Positions 9,700 through 18,500 of a stretch of 64,000 nucleotides of DNA are shown in pieces; within the stretch, counting starts at the first letter, position 1; each line of letters starts with the position of its first letter. The position numbers and the translations under genes are program-made. The notes under the pieces were generated by a model that was not told the origin of the DNA, searched no databases, and saw only the letters and a list, made by a program, of their open reading frames with translations. This stretch comes from Lepidostoma basale (taxonomy: Eukaryota > Arthropoda > Insecta > Trichoptera > Lepidostomatidae). The DNA lies in the NCBI GenBank assembly GCA_022606425.2, contig JAHDVF020001024.1, forward strand, positions 1,302,001 through 1,366,000, written 5' to 3'.

Positions 9700-9770
9700 A
9701 GCGTCTGGTGGGAATCGAACCCACGTCACAAGCTTGGAAGGCTAGGGTAATACCATTATACGACAGACGC
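9700..9770 (-). tRNA. tRNA-Gly (UCC anticodon)
   Basis: Minus-strand cloverleaf with acceptor GCGTCTG/CAGACGC, D-arm TCGTATAATGGTATTACC, anticodon loop CTTCCAA (UCC) and T-arm GGTTCGATTCC, with discriminator U as usual for glycine. The CCA is not encoded. It has its own strong promoter a few bases upstream and converges on the ribosomal operon terminator. Confidence 0.96.
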
Positions 9771-9783
9771 ATATTACTCTGAA

Positions 9784-9812
9784 ACTATATGAGATTATCG
9801 ATGAAGTGTCAA
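9784..9812 (-). promoter_or_regulatory. Sigma70-type promoter of tRNA-Gly
   Basis: On the minus strand: -35 TTGACA (9807-9812), 17-base spacer, -10 TATAGT (9784-9789). Transcription would start about 7 bases before the mature tRNA 5' end. Both boxes are near consensus. Confidence 0.85.
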
Positions 9813-10198
9813 TAGTAAATGCACTTATTTTTCTATTAATTGACAAAATGATCACCATATGCTACAACAAAGGAGTGGACAATATATTAATGATAAAAAT
9901 TTTCATTAATATATTTTAAATTAGAGAGTTTAAGCTATAATAGAGTAAATTCTAGGGATTAGCTGTTAATCCATGCTACTAGATGGTTTTTAAAACGTTT
10001 ATATCGTGTTACTTTATAGATGAAACTAAGTATTTCTATATAGAAGGCAAATTAAGTTAAATTTTAAGGTTATAAAAATAACAAATATTTATTTTATACT
10101 TTAAATAAAATACTATATAGATCATTATTTAAAAAATAACTGATAAACTTAAATTTAGTTGACTAAACTTGTATTTTTTGATATGTTAGGAGTATATT
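9813..10198. other. AT-rich intergenic stretch with a palindrome before the TetR gene
   Basis: No gene is visible in these 386 bases, which are strongly AT-rich. The one clear structure is the inverted repeat TTTAGT-TG-ACTAAA at 10154-10167, 21 bases before the TetR ribosome binding site. It contains a -35-like TTGACT. It is the best candidate for an autoregulatory operator, but the matching -10 (TATGTT, 10182-10187) would start transcription too close to the ATG, so the real promoter may lie further upstream. Confidence 0.45.
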
Positions 10199-10873
10199 AT
10201 GGAACAAACAAAGAAAAAGTATCATTATCCTGCTGATTTGAAGCTGGATCTCTTAGAAAAAGGGATAGAAATTATCCAAGAGAAGGGGATCGATGGATTA
10301 ACGCTGAAGAGTTTGGCTGGAAGCCTTGGTGTAACGAGTGCTGCCATGTATCATCACTATCCGGATAAGACAGCACTGCTTGTTGCTATTGTCCAGAAGC
10401 ATCTCGATGCTCTTAGGAAAGAGCTGGACGAAAAAGCTTATGAGCCGCTAAGAGGTGAGGCTGACAAGTTACTGGTGAAGGCTGCAATGGTTTTTTATAA
10501 CTTCTGCGAAGAGCATCCTGATTTTCTTTCTCTTGTAGCTGGTGATATTGTGAAGTCTTGGAGCTCCGTCGATGCCATAAAGGAGAGACTTGACTATCTT
10601 TTTAGTGTCCCACTTACTGCAATTAGAGAGGGGCAGGCCAAGGGTGCCTTTATAAAGGGAAAACCGGAAACCTTGCTGACAATGTTTTTTTCCACCGTCT
10701 ATGGCTTTTCAGCCATTATGTTTAACAAGAAGATTGACCTTGCCGACAGTGTAGGAAAAGATGGACGTAATGCCTTTTTTGAAGTGGTTTGTAGTAGCTT
10801 AAGTACAATTAAGGGCTCAGCTGATGGACTTTATAGCGAAATGAAGGTGTTTGAGAAAAGTTTTGTTAATTAA
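10199..10873 (+). CDS. TetR/AcrR-family transcriptional regulator
   Basis: 224 residues. The N-terminal helix-turn-helix is typical (GLTLKSLAGSLGVTSAAMYH, then HYPDKTALLVAI, residues about 33-65). The C-terminal ligand-binding half is all helical (FCEEHPDFLSLVAGDIVKSW). Ribosome binding site AGGAG lies 6 bases before ATG. It stands alone: the neighbours are a tRNA and yajC, with no efflux pump or enzyme beside it, so the target genes are probably elsewhere or it is purely autoregulated through the palindrome at 10154. The ligand is unknown. Confidence 0.88.
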   Translation: MEQTKKKYHYPADLKLDLLEKGIEIIQEKGIDGLTLKSLAGSLGVTSAAMYHHYPDKTALLVAIVQKHLDALRKELDEKAYEPLRGEADKLLVKAAMVFYNFCEEHPDFLSLVAGDIVKSWSSVDAIKERLDYLFSVPLTAIREGQAKGAFIKGKPETLLTMFFSTVYGFSAIMFNKKIDLADSVGKDGRNAFFEVVCSSLSTIKGSADGLYSEMKVFEKSFVN

Positions 10874-10904
10874 TTTATCTTGTATTTCTTGATACAATTG
10901 TTGT

Positions 10905-10958
10905 CTAAGGAGTAGCATTAGTGCCTACTCCTTTTTCTTTATAAAAGAAAAAGGAGTA
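10905..10958 (+). terminator. Terminator after the TetR gene, with an overlapping second hairpin
   Basis: Stem AAGGAGTAG/CTACTCCTT (10907-10915 with 10925-10933) followed by TTTCTTT. The right arm can instead pair with AAAAGGAGT at 10950-10957, so two hairpins exclude each other. The first is a reasonable intrinsic terminator for the TetR gene; the alternative pairing lies just before the yajC promoter. Confidence 0.7.
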
Positions 10959-10964
10959 AAAGTC

Positions 10965-10994
10965 TTGACCAAGATAGCAAGTACATGCTATTAA
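10965..10994 (+). promoter_or_regulatory. Promoter of the yajC-secDF operon
   Basis: -35 TTGACC (10965-10970), 18-base spacer, -10 TATTAA (10989-10994). The start would fall near 11001, leaving a leader of about 28 bases before yajC ATG 11029. Confidence 0.65.
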
Positions 10995-11028
10995 ATTTAA
11001 AAATACTAATTAATAAGGACTGATAAGC

Positions 11029-11340
11029 ATGAATAATCTATTACTTTTACAGGCGCAAGCCCCTAGTAGTTTTGCATCATTTTTACCCCTCATAGGTGTT
11101 GGATTGGTAGCCTACTTTTTACTTTTTATGCCTCAAAAGAAAAAAGAAAAAGAGATGAAGAGCAAGCTTGCTGCCATGCAAAAAGGAGACAAAGTTGTTT
11201 CGATCGGTGGAATTGTTGGTACAGTGAGCCATATTACCGATGATGAAGTAACCATCAAGGTAGATGACTCTGCAAAAATTACTCTAAAAAAACGGGCTAT
11301 TGCTGAAGTATTGCCTAAAAATGATGCGGCAGCTAAGTAA
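11029..11340 (+). CDS. yajC: Sec translocon accessory protein YajC
   Basis: 103 residues with one membrane helix (ASFLPLIGVGLVAYFLLFMP, about residues 16-36) followed by the family signature MPQKKKEKEMK and GDKVVSIGGIVGTVSHITDD. YajC associates with SecDF and the SecYEG channel in the inner membrane. First gene of yajC-secD-secF. Confidence 0.95.
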   Translation: MNNLLLLQAQAPSSFASFLPLIGVGLVAYFLLFMPQKKKEKEMKSKLAAMQKGDKVVSIGGIVGTVSHITDDEVTIKVDDSAKITLKKRAIAEVLPKNDAAAK

Positions 11341-11390
11341 AAGATAATCACTAAAAAGATTACTAATAGACTTTAAGGTGGAATAGATAG

Positions 11391-13127
11391 ATGAGTAAGA
11401 TATTTAGGGGATTGCTGCTTTTAGCTATACTAGGTGTAGCAGTTCTTTTTTTTAAACCAACAATACAATGGTATTTTTTTACCTCGGTAGAGCAAAAAGC
11501 ACAAGCTAATGAACCACTTGAAGTAATAGGTGAAGCGGCAAGAATAAAGGCGTTGGCAGACATGGCTAAGCTTGAGTATCTGATACGCCAAGACCGAGAG
11601 GGACCTCTACCTCATGAGCTAAAATATTTTGAGGCGATGGGCAAGAGAGATTATAAAAAAAATCGCAAAGCACTTCCTCCCTCCTGGACGGTTTACAATG
11701 TTTTACTAGAGTCTATTGATAAGGAAAGTGTGATTGACTACTCGCTTAGCTATTATGCGGCTGAGGCTAGTGATCTTAAAATGCTTAAAAATCGAGCACT
11801 TAAGCTAGGCCTTGATTTAGCTGGTGGATTGAGTGCAACGTTGCAGGCCGACTTTAGTGCGCTTAACCAAAAACTTGGACGTACGGCGACTGATCAGGAA
11901 AAAAGGGATGCTATTTCAAGTACCCTATCACTGATTAGAGACCGGGCGGATGAGTTTGGTACGACAGAGCCTGTGATTAGAAGACAGGGAAGTGATCAGA
12001 TTTTGGTTGAACTGCCTGGGGAAAAAGATCCTGATGCGGTTAATCGACTTATCAGGGGTAAGGGTAGCTTGGCTTTTCACTTAGTGAATAATGAGTACAG
12101 CGAGCGTTTTGCTCAGTACTACGCAGCTAACCCCACGACGGTGATTGATGATGATGGCCGTATCGATAACCGTGAAGTATTGCCAGTTGGCTATATAGTG
12201 GGTAAATATTATACGAAAGATCAGTTTGGTGTCGATATTTTTAGAAGCTATGTTGTCTTAGAGGAAGAGGTTGGTCTGGATGGCAAGCATATTGTTAAGG
12301 CAAATCCATCCTTTGATGAATTTAGCAAGCCTGTTGTTACCTTTAGTTTAGATGCTGAGGGGGCAAGTGTCTTTGGTAAGCTCACCGAAAAGGCGGCGTC
12401 TAATGGACAAAGTCTGGCGGTCGTTATGGATAACAAGGTGAGAAGTGTTGCATCGGTACGCCAAGCCCTGACGGGGGGATCGGTCATGGTGAGCGGCTTT
12501 ACCTTGAGTGAAGCAACCGATTTGTCAACAATATTAAAGACCGCAAGCCTACCGCTCGACCTAAGCATTAGCTCGATGCAAAAAATAGGGCCTACTTTAG
12601 GACAAGAAACCATTGAAGCGGGTCTCAGCTCACTGCTTATGGGGGTTAGCTTGGTTTTTGCCTTTATGATTGTGTACTACAAGGGGGCTGGAGTTATCGC
12701 CTGTATCGTCCTTTTGGCTAACCTTTTATTAACGCTTGGTATTCTTTCGGCGATGGGTTTTACCCTAACGTTGACGAGTTTGGCAGGATTGGTACTGAAT
12801 ATTGGTATGGCAGTTGATGCCAATGTATTGATTCATGAACGTATTAAAGAGGAGCTTGCTCTAGGGAAGGGTCGAAAACAGGCGATCAATGTTGGTTTTT
12901 CAAAGGCAGGCTATGTTATCATCGATGCCAATATTACAACACTGATTGCAGCTGTGTCGCTATCTCTGCTAGGATCAGGGAGCATCAAGGGCTTTGCGGT
13001 AACTCTATGTGTTGGTATTTTTACCACTCTTTTTACCTCACTCTTTGTCTCGCGCCTGCTCTTTGATATTGGCACAGAGCAATTTAATCGCCAAAAAGTA
13101 TCGATTGGTTGGGGAGTTAAACAATAA
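11391..13127 (+). CDS. secD: Protein-export membrane protein SecD
   Basis: 578 residues: an N-terminal helix (residues 5-25), a large periplasmic region with the SecD motif LGLDLAGGLSATLQ around residue 140, and five or six C-terminal helices containing NIGMAVDANVLIHERIKEEL. SecDF uses the proton gradient to pull substrates through the translocon. The Asp residues of the VDANV motif, needed for proton relay, are present. The stop overlaps secF by one base. Confidence 0.97.
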   Translation: MSKIFRGLLLLAILGVAVLFFKPTIQWYFFTSVEQKAQANEPLEVIGEAARIKALADMAKLEYLIRQDREGPLPHELKYFEAMGKRDYKKNRKALPPSWTVYNVLLESIDKESVIDYSLSYYAAEASDLKMLKNRALKLGLDLAGGLSATLQADFSALNQKLGRTATDQEKRDAISSTLSLIRDRADEFGTTEPVIRRQGSDQILVELPGEKDPDAVNRLIRGKGSLAFHLVNNEYSERFAQYYAANPTTVIDDDGRIDNREVLPVGYIVGKYYTKDQFGVDIFRSYVVLEEEVGLDGKHIVKANPSFDEFSKPVVTFSLDAEGASVFGKLTEKAASNGQSLAVVMDNKVRSVASVRQALTGGSVMVSGFTLSEATDLSTILKTASLPLDLSISSMQKIGPTLGQETIEAGLSSLLMGVSLVFAFMIVYYKGAGVIACIVLLANLLLTLGILSAMGFTLTLTSLAGLVLNIGMAVDANVLIHERIKEELALGKGRKQAINVGFSKAGYVIIDANITTLIAAVSLSLLGSGSIKGFAVTLCVGIFTTLFTSLFVSRLLFDIGTEQFNRQKVSIGWGVKQ

Positions 13128-14020
13128 TGAAAAAGACTATTCCCTTTTTAAGCTTTAAAATAGCTGCAATGGTTTTTAGCAGTTTACTGATTATTATTCT
13201 ATTTGTTGCTACGGCGATGCAAGGAGGCTTCAATCTCGGTATCGACTTTAAGCCTGGTATCAGCATGACCGTGGCTATTGAAGGCTCCTATACCGAGGAG
13301 GCGATTAATGCGGCTCTTATGGCAATACCGGGGACAACCGTGCAGCGTGGTGAGTACTCTAACTACATTATTAGAGCCACAGACAATGGAGAAGAGGATT
13401 TTAGAACGGCAACGGAAAGTAGCATCATGGATCTGCTGACAGAAAACTTTGGTGAAATTGAGCTTTTAAGCAGTGAATTTGTTGCACCTAGCAGCTCTAC
13501 CAGTTTAGTCTATACAACTATCGCAATTGTAGTGATCTCGTTTGTTTTGATCATGCTCTATATTTGGGTGCGCTTTAAGTCAGTGGACTATTCAGTCTCA
13601 GCCCTTATTAGCACTCTACACGATGTACTAGTGGTTGTCGGCTTTATCGGGGCAGCCCAACTTGAGGTTAATACCGCAACGATCGCTGCAATATTGACGA
13701 TTATCGGCTATTCATTGAATGATACGGTAGTTATTTTTGATCGTATTCGTGAATCATTCCACACGGAAAAAAATAGAACATTTGAGCAGATGATTGATTC
13801 AGCACTAACGCAGACCCTTAATCGAACAATTATTACAAGCCTTACGACGATTTTAGCCATTTTACCCTTGATTATTTTTGCTATGGGAAGTGTTAAACTC
13901 TTTGCTATCGAAATGTTGGTTGGTATTGTCGTGGGTACCTATTCATCGCTTTTTATTGGAAGTGTTAGCTTAAATAGTATGCATGAGCATCGGATTAAGA
14001 AATTACAAAAAAGTAAATAA
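13127..14020 (+). CDS. secF: Protein-export membrane protein SecF
   Basis: 297 residues with six membrane helices, the periplasmic motif GFNLGIDFKPGISMTV near residue 40 and the transmembrane signature IIGYSLNDTVVIFDRIRES. Works as a complex with SecD. The ATG overlaps the end of secD, so synthesis is probably coupled and equimolar. Confidence 0.97.
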   Translation: MKKTIPFLSFKIAAMVFSSLLIIILFVATAMQGGFNLGIDFKPGISMTVAIEGSYTEEAINAALMAIPGTTVQRGEYSNYIIRATDNGEEDFRTATESSIMDLLTENFGEIELLSSEFVAPSSSTSLVYTTIAIVVISFVLIMLYIWVRFKSVDYSVSALISTLHDVLVVVGFIGAAQLEVNTATIAAILTIIGYSLNDTVVIFDRIRESFHTEKNRTFEQMIDSALTQTLNRTIITSLTTILAILPLIIFAMGSVKLFAIEMLVGIVVGTYSSLFIGSVSLNSMHEHRIKKLQKSK

Positions 14021-14045
14021 GATGTTTTACTGTTTAGCTATTGAT

Positions 14046-14069
14046 AAACCGTCCTGATAAGGGCGGTTT
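14046..14069 (+). terminator. Hairpin after secF, weak terminator candidate
   Basis: Stem AAACCGTCC/GGGCGGTTT (one G-U pair) with loop TGATAA. No T run follows, so this is a hairpin rather than a textbook terminator; it may be partial or stabilise the 3' end of the secDF mRNA. Confidence 0.5.
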
Positions 14070-14084
14070 CTGCCCGCTAAAGTA

Positions 14085-14124
14085 TTCTAAAAATTTCTTA
14101 GAAAAAGAAAACCTAGTGTATAAT
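14085..14124 (+). promoter_or_regulatory. Promoter region of the PTS fusion gene with an inverted repeat
   Basis: A -10 TATAAT lies at 14119-14124. Upstream, the inverted repeat TTCTAA-N7-TTAGAA (14085-14103) overlaps the expected -35 (TTCTTA, 14095-14100). This is the layout of an operator for a repressor of the PTS gene. The leader from here to ATG 14227 is about 95 bases and contains no other clear signal. Confidence 0.5.
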
Positions 14125-14226
14125 AATAGAGCAGTAAAGTATAAATGGCTTCTATGCAGAAATTTTAGAGCAAACAATAGAATGTGGCCCTGCGATGTGG
14201 CTGGTTACAGCAAGGAGAGACAAAGA

Positions 14227-16737
14227 ATGACAATTTATGCACCGATAAGTGGAAAAGTGATAGCCCTAGGTGATGTGCCAGATGAGGCATTTGCAGAGAA
14301 AATGCTGGGTGATGGTATCGCTATTGAGAGTAATGAAGATAAAAGGATGGTTGTAAAGTCTCCTGTTAATGGTAGAGTTTCGGTTATCAATAATAACCTC
14401 CATGCCTTGATCATTGAAAGTGATGATGGCCTAGAGCTTTTAATTCACATCGGTATTGACACCGTGCAGTTAAAGGGCAAAGGTTTTAAATCTCTTGTAA
14501 AAGAGGGGCAACGGGTTAAAATAGGTGATAAACTTACTAAAGTTGATTTAAAGTATATCCGTGCTAATGCCCCAGCTTCAATGGTGATTTTGTTGTTAAC
14601 AAATAAACCTGATCAAACGATTATTGCTACAAAGATGCCAACCATTGCAGAGGGCATGCCCATTTTTGAGTTTGAAGATAGCACTGTTTTACTTGTTAAG
14701 GATGGGTTGGAGCAAGTTGCTCAAGGTGGATCTTGGATTACCGTACCTAATCCTAATGGGCTACATGCCCGTCCTGCTGCAAGCCTTGCTAAGCAGGCAT
14801 TGGCATCAAGTGGAAGAATTGAGCTAGAAAAAGAGGGGGGTACCAGGATCGATGCCAAAAGTGCAACAGCCATTATGGCATTGGCACTGACTAAAGGCTT
14901 GAAGGTAAGGTTTTGGGCATCAGATAAAAAAACAGTTGATCATCTTTCGCGCTACCTTGAGCAAGGGTCGGGAGAGGATATTAGTGCTCAAGCAATCGTT
15001 GAGCCTCATGCGGCGCCTAAACCTAAGGTAATGCAGAATATTGCGATTGATTTTAGCAAAGAAGAGCGTATTACGTTAAATCCTGCGAGCCCTGGACTTG
15101 CATCTGGAAAACTATTTATACTAGCTCATACGGAGCGTGATGTTGAAGAAAAGAGCCGTCTTTCTATTAGTGATGAAAAGGAGCTATTAAAGACGGCACT
15201 GGAAAAGGCTGCCCATGCTATCCGCATCGATTTAGGCACGGCTGATGAAGAGGCCAAGGCAATTTTAGAGGCCCATCTTTCCTTTGTCGAAGATCCAGGG
15301 CTAGAGCAAAAGGCACATGAATTTATTGCTAGTGCAACCACAGCGGCCTATGCTTGGCAGGCAACAACACAAAAAATGGCTAGCGAACTTGCACTAAGCA
15401 GTAGCGAATACATGGCTGCTAGGGCTGCAGATATGAGGGATGTTGGACGTCGTGTGCTTGATATGATTTTGGGTGAAGAAGAGGCACCTAACTATCCTGA
15501 AAATTGTGTGGTCGTTTGTGGTGAGTTAACCCCCAGCGATATTACGCGCTTTACAAATAATGTTGTCGCAGCGATTACCATTGAGGGCTCTCCTACGGGT
15601 CATGCGGCTATTATGATGCGTAATAGTGGTATTCCTTCACTGTATGGTGCTCCTAAGGCACTGATGCAGGCCGTTAATGGGCTAAAGACTATTTTGGATG
15701 GGGACAATAGCCTTTTAATTACAAACCCAACCGAGGAAACTTTGGCTTTGTATGCAGGAAAAATTAGTGATATCAAGGCTAAAAAAGCAGAATCATTTGC
15801 GAAGGCTAAGCAGGAAGGTGCGACAAAAGATGGACACCGCGTAGAGATTAGCGGTAATGTTTCAAGTGTTCAAGAGGGCATTAAGGCCACAGAGCAGGGT
15901 GGCGAAGGCTATGGCCTAGCACGTAGTGAGTTCTTATTTTATGGACGACAAACAGCACCTACTGAGGAGGAGCAACGGCTACTCTATCAGGGTCTCTTGG
16001 ATGCTACAAGCCATGATGTGACGGTGCGTCTTCTTGATGCTGGTGGCGACAAGCCCATTGTCTATGTTAATGGGCCTAAAGAGGATAATCCGCTATTAGG
16101 TATCAGAGGTATGCGTATTTATGATGAAAATGAGGAGCTATACCGTAGCCAATTTCGTGCTCTTCTACGCTGTACGCCGCTTAGCCGTCTTAAAATAATG
16201 GTACCAATGATCTCGCTGATTAGTGAGGTTGATTTGATGAAAAAGGTTTTTGAGGAAGAAAAAAGTAGGCTCAATATCACAGAGGGGCCTAGGTTTGGTA
16301 TTATGGCTGAAACTCCTGCCGTCTGTGCGATGGCAGAACAGTTTGCAACAAAGGTCGATTTTTTTTCGGTTGGTACCAACGATCTATCGCAATATACCAT
16401 GGCGATGGATAGAACGAGTGCACGCTTAGCGAGCCTATCCAAAGCAAGTAATCCTGCGATCCTTAAGTTAGTCTATCTACTCTGTCAAGGTGCGGCTAAG
16501 CACAAAGTGCCTGTCGCTGTTTGTGGAGCCGCCGCTAGCGACCCCATCACGGCATTGCTTTTTGTGGGCTTAGGAGTTGATGAGCTTGCTGTTTCTGGTG
16601 TTGATATTCCTGAGATCAAGGCGCTAATTCGTCGCTTTACCCTTCCTGAGCTGCAAGAAGTTGCTCAAGAGGCCTTAACCCTTCATTGTGATAAGGATGT
16701 TGTTGATCTTGTTAAGAAGCGCTTTAGCCTAAACTAG
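14227..16737 (+). CDS. PTS triple fusion: EIIA(Glc)-HPr-Enzyme I
   Basis: 836 residues from ATG 14227 (AAGGAGAGAC before it); an upstream in-frame TTG would add 62 residues with no family match. Domains in order: EIIA(Glc) about 1-150 with phospho-His 74 (LLIHIGIDTV), HPr about 170-255 with His 180 (GLHARPAAS), and Enzyme I about 270-836 with His 459 (TGHAAIMM) and the PEP-binding half (GTNDLSQYTMAMDR, VAVCGAAASDP). The chain carries phosphate from PEP through all three carriers to a IIB domain. The CGAAASDP variant resembles FruB/NagF-type multiphosphoryl proteins. The next gene is its likely IIBC partner. Confidence 0.95.
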   Translation: MTIYAPISGKVIALGDVPDEAFAEKMLGDGIAIESNEDKRMVVKSPVNGRVSVINNNLHALIIESDDGLELLIHIGIDTVQLKGKGFKSLVKEGQRVKIGDKLTKVDLKYIRANAPASMVILLLTNKPDQTIIATKMPTIAEGMPIFEFEDSTVLLVKDGLEQVAQGGSWITVPNPNGLHARPAASLAKQALASSGRIELEKEGGTRIDAKSATAIMALALTKGLKVRFWASDKKTVDHLSRYLEQGSGEDISAQAIVEPHAAPKPKVMQNIAIDFSKEERITLNPASPGLASGKLFILAHTERDVEEKSRLSISDEKELLKTALEKAAHAIRIDLGTADEEAKAILEAHLSFVEDPGLEQKAHEFIASATTAAYAWQATTQKMASELALSSSEYMAARAADMRDVGRRVLDMILGEEEAPNYPENCVVVCGELTPSDITRFTNNVVAAITIEGSPTGHAAIMMRNSGIPSLYGAPKALMQAVNGLKTILDGDNSLLITNPTEETLALYAGKISDIKAKKAESFAKAKQEGATKDGHRVEISGNVSSVQEGIKATEQGGEGYGLARSEFLFYGRQTAPTEEEQRLLYQGLLDATSHDVTVRLLDAGGDKPIVYVNGPKEDNPLLGIRGMRIYDENEELYRSQFRALLRCTPLSRLKIMVPMISLISEVDLMKKVFEEEKSRLNITEGPRFGIMAETPAVCAMAEQFATKVDFFSVGTNDLSQYTMAMDRTSARLASLSKASNPAILKLVYLLCQGAAKHKVPVAVCGAAASDPITALLFVGLGVDELAVSGVDIPEIKALIRRFTLPELQEVAQEALTLHCDKDVVDLVKKRFSLN

Positions 16738-16743
16738 TAGCCT

Positions 16744-16790
16744 ATTTATTGCTCTAGTTACCCCATAGGGCGACTAGAGTAAATAAAATT
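16744..16790 (+). other. Intercistronic hairpin between the two PTS genes
   Basis: CTCTAGT (16752-16758) pairs with ACTAGAG (16773-16779), extended by TTTATT/AAATAAA flanks with one bulge. It is followed by an A-rich stretch and AAAAAGGAG for the next gene, not by a T run. It may tune the ratio or decay of the two cistrons rather than stop transcription. Confidence 0.5.
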
Positions 16791-16806
16791 TAAAAAGGAG
16801 AGTTAT

Positions 16807-18435
16807 ATGAAACTTGGTATTGGTAATTTTTTTTCAACCCTAGGCAAATCATTGCAGCTACCTGTTGCGGTTTTACCTTTAGCGGGTATTTTAGTAGGTG
16901 TGGGTTTAGCACTTATCGGTGACCCTAATTTTGATGACCAAGCACATTATGCCCTGATCAGGGCCAGCCAGATGAGTAAGTCAGCCGGTGAGGCTAGCCC
17001 TACCTCGAGTAGTCAGGTGGCTCTCGCCAATATCCTCCCTAGTACGACCATCATCGAGAGTCAGGAAGGAGTAGTAGAGGATACTGATAGGGTCGTATCA
17101 AAGAAAGCTAGCCTTCGTCAAACAATTGGCATGTTTTTAAGAAGTGCTGGCTTGGCTATTATAGGACAGTTACCTCTTATTTTTGCACTAGGGTTGGCTA
17201 TTGGCTTTGCCCACGACCATCATGGATCGGCCGTTTTATCGGCATTTGTGGGCTACTCGGTCCTGCTTGCGGGTATTGAGATGCTAAACCCTATCACCAG
17301 TCCAGAGCTGCCTATTAACTTGGGTGTCTTTTCTGGAATTTTTATAGGCCCTATCGCAGGTATGCTTTATAATCGGTTTAATAGTATTAAACTACCACCC
17401 GTTTTAGCATTTTTTGGTGGTAAACGCTTTGTGCCTATCATTACAGGTGGGGTTGCCATGATTTTGGCCACTGTTTTGGCGATTGTCTGGCCCTATTGCC
17501 AGCGTATTATTGAAAATGTTGGTCAGATGATTATTGAAGGCGGTGCGGTTGGCCAATTTAGTTATGGTTTTTTAAACCGTATGCTAGTCCCTGTTGGCCT
17601 TCATATGATCTTAAATGCTATTGTATGGTTTGATTTAGGATCTTTTAGCAATATGGCGGGTGAAGTTGTTCGTGGCGACTTATGGCGCTACTGGGCAGGT
17701 GACCCAACCGCCGGTGTTTTTATGGTAGGCTTTTTCCCTGTCATTATGTTTGGCCTTCCTGCTGCCTGTGCGGCAATGATTGTTACGGCGAAAAAGCATC
17801 GTCAAGCTGCTATTGCGGGTATGCTAGGCTCCATGGCCTTTACTAGTTTTTTAACGGGTATTACAGAGCCCATAGAGTTTAGCTTCATGTTTTTGGCCTT
17901 TCCACTTTATGTGATCCATGCTGTCTTAACGGGAATCAGCCATGTTATAATGAATCTACTTCATGCACGTGTTGGCTTTACCTTTTCGGCTGGCCTTATC
18001 GACTATGTTTTAAGTTATAACTTAGGATCAAACCAGCTGTTTGTTATCCTTGTCGGGATAGTCTATGCAGTCATCTATTTTGCTATTTTTGTGTCGGTAA
18101 TTAAGTTTTTTAATCTTAAGACACCGGGACGTGAAGATGATGATGGCGAGGAGGCAATTTTTACCGCACCCTCATTAAAGGGGGCAGAAAGCTATCGACT
18201 ACGTGCTTTACAGCTGATTGATGGCTTAGGGGGTAAAGATAATATTCAAAATCTTGATGCCTGTGCAACACGGTTACGTGTCGAGGTTCGAAGCAATAGT
18301 GCTGTTAAAGAGGATATATTAAAGCTAGCCGGTGCTAAGGGTGTTTTTAATAAAACTGAAGGTAATACGCAAGTGATTATGGGACCTGAAGCTAATGATT
18401 TGGCAGATGTGATGAACGGTGAATTAAAAAAATAG
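16807..18435 (+). CDS. PTS glucose/N-acetylglucosamine-type EIICB permease
   Basis: 542 residues. The N-terminal IIC domain (residues 1-440) opens GIGNFFSTLGKSLQLPVAVL and carries the ITEPIEFSFMFLAFPLY motif. The C-terminal IIB domain has the phospho-Cys 486 in NLDACATRLRVEV. No IIA domain is present, so it depends on the triple fusion just upstream. Odd feature: a hydrophilic Ser/Glu-rich insert of about 60 residues (42-100) between the first two membrane helices. Substrate (glucose, GlcNAc or related) is not decided by sequence alone. Confidence 0.92.
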   Translation: MKLGIGNFFSTLGKSLQLPVAVLPLAGILVGVGLALIGDPNFDDQAHYALIRASQMSKSAGEASPTSSSQVALANILPSTTIIESQEGVVEDTDRVVSKKASLRQTIGMFLRSAGLAIIGQLPLIFALGLAIGFAHDHHGSAVLSAFVGYSVLLAGIEMLNPITSPELPINLGVFSGIFIGPIAGMLYNRFNSIKLPPVLAFFGGKRFVPIITGGVAMILATVLAIVWPYCQRIIENVGQMIIEGGAVGQFSYGFLNRMLVPVGLHMILNAIVWFDLGSFSNMAGEVVRGDLWRYWAGDPTAGVFMVGFFPVIMFGLPAACAAMIVTAKKHRQAAIAGMLGSMAFTSFLTGITEPIEFSFMFLAFPLYVIHAVLTGISHVIMNLLHARVGFTFSAGLIDYVLSYNLGSNQLFVILVGIVYAVIYFAIFVSVIKFFNLKTPGREDDDGEEAIFTAPSLKGAESYRLRALQLIDGLGGKDNIQNLDACATRLRVEVRSNSAVKEDILKLAGAKGVFNKTEGNTQVIMGPEANDLADVMNGELKK

Positions 18436-18443
18436 GTTATATA

Positions 18444-18474
18444 AAGAAGGGAGGCTTATTAAGTCTCCCTTCTT
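18444..18474. terminator. Bidirectional terminator between EIICB and HPr genes
   Basis: Stem AAGAAGGGAG/CTCCCTTCTT (18444-18453 with 18465-18474), extended inwards to 14 bp with one G-U pair. It lies between two convergent genes. On the minus strand it is followed by TTTATAT; on the plus strand the T run is weak. Confidence 0.7.
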
Positions 18475-18500
18475 GACGGAGGCATGCTACTTCTCTCGTT

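Noticed and set aside
9518..10198. Prophage or integrative element at the two tRNA genes
   Set aside because: No integrase gene, no repeated tRNA end and no phage genes in the region or elsewhere in the window; no insertion sequence was recognised either.
14041..14226. Longer N-terminus for the PTS fusion from a TTG at 14041
   Set aside because: The added 62 residues match no PTS domain, cross the post-secF hairpin and the promoter, and ATG 14227 has a good ribosome binding site.
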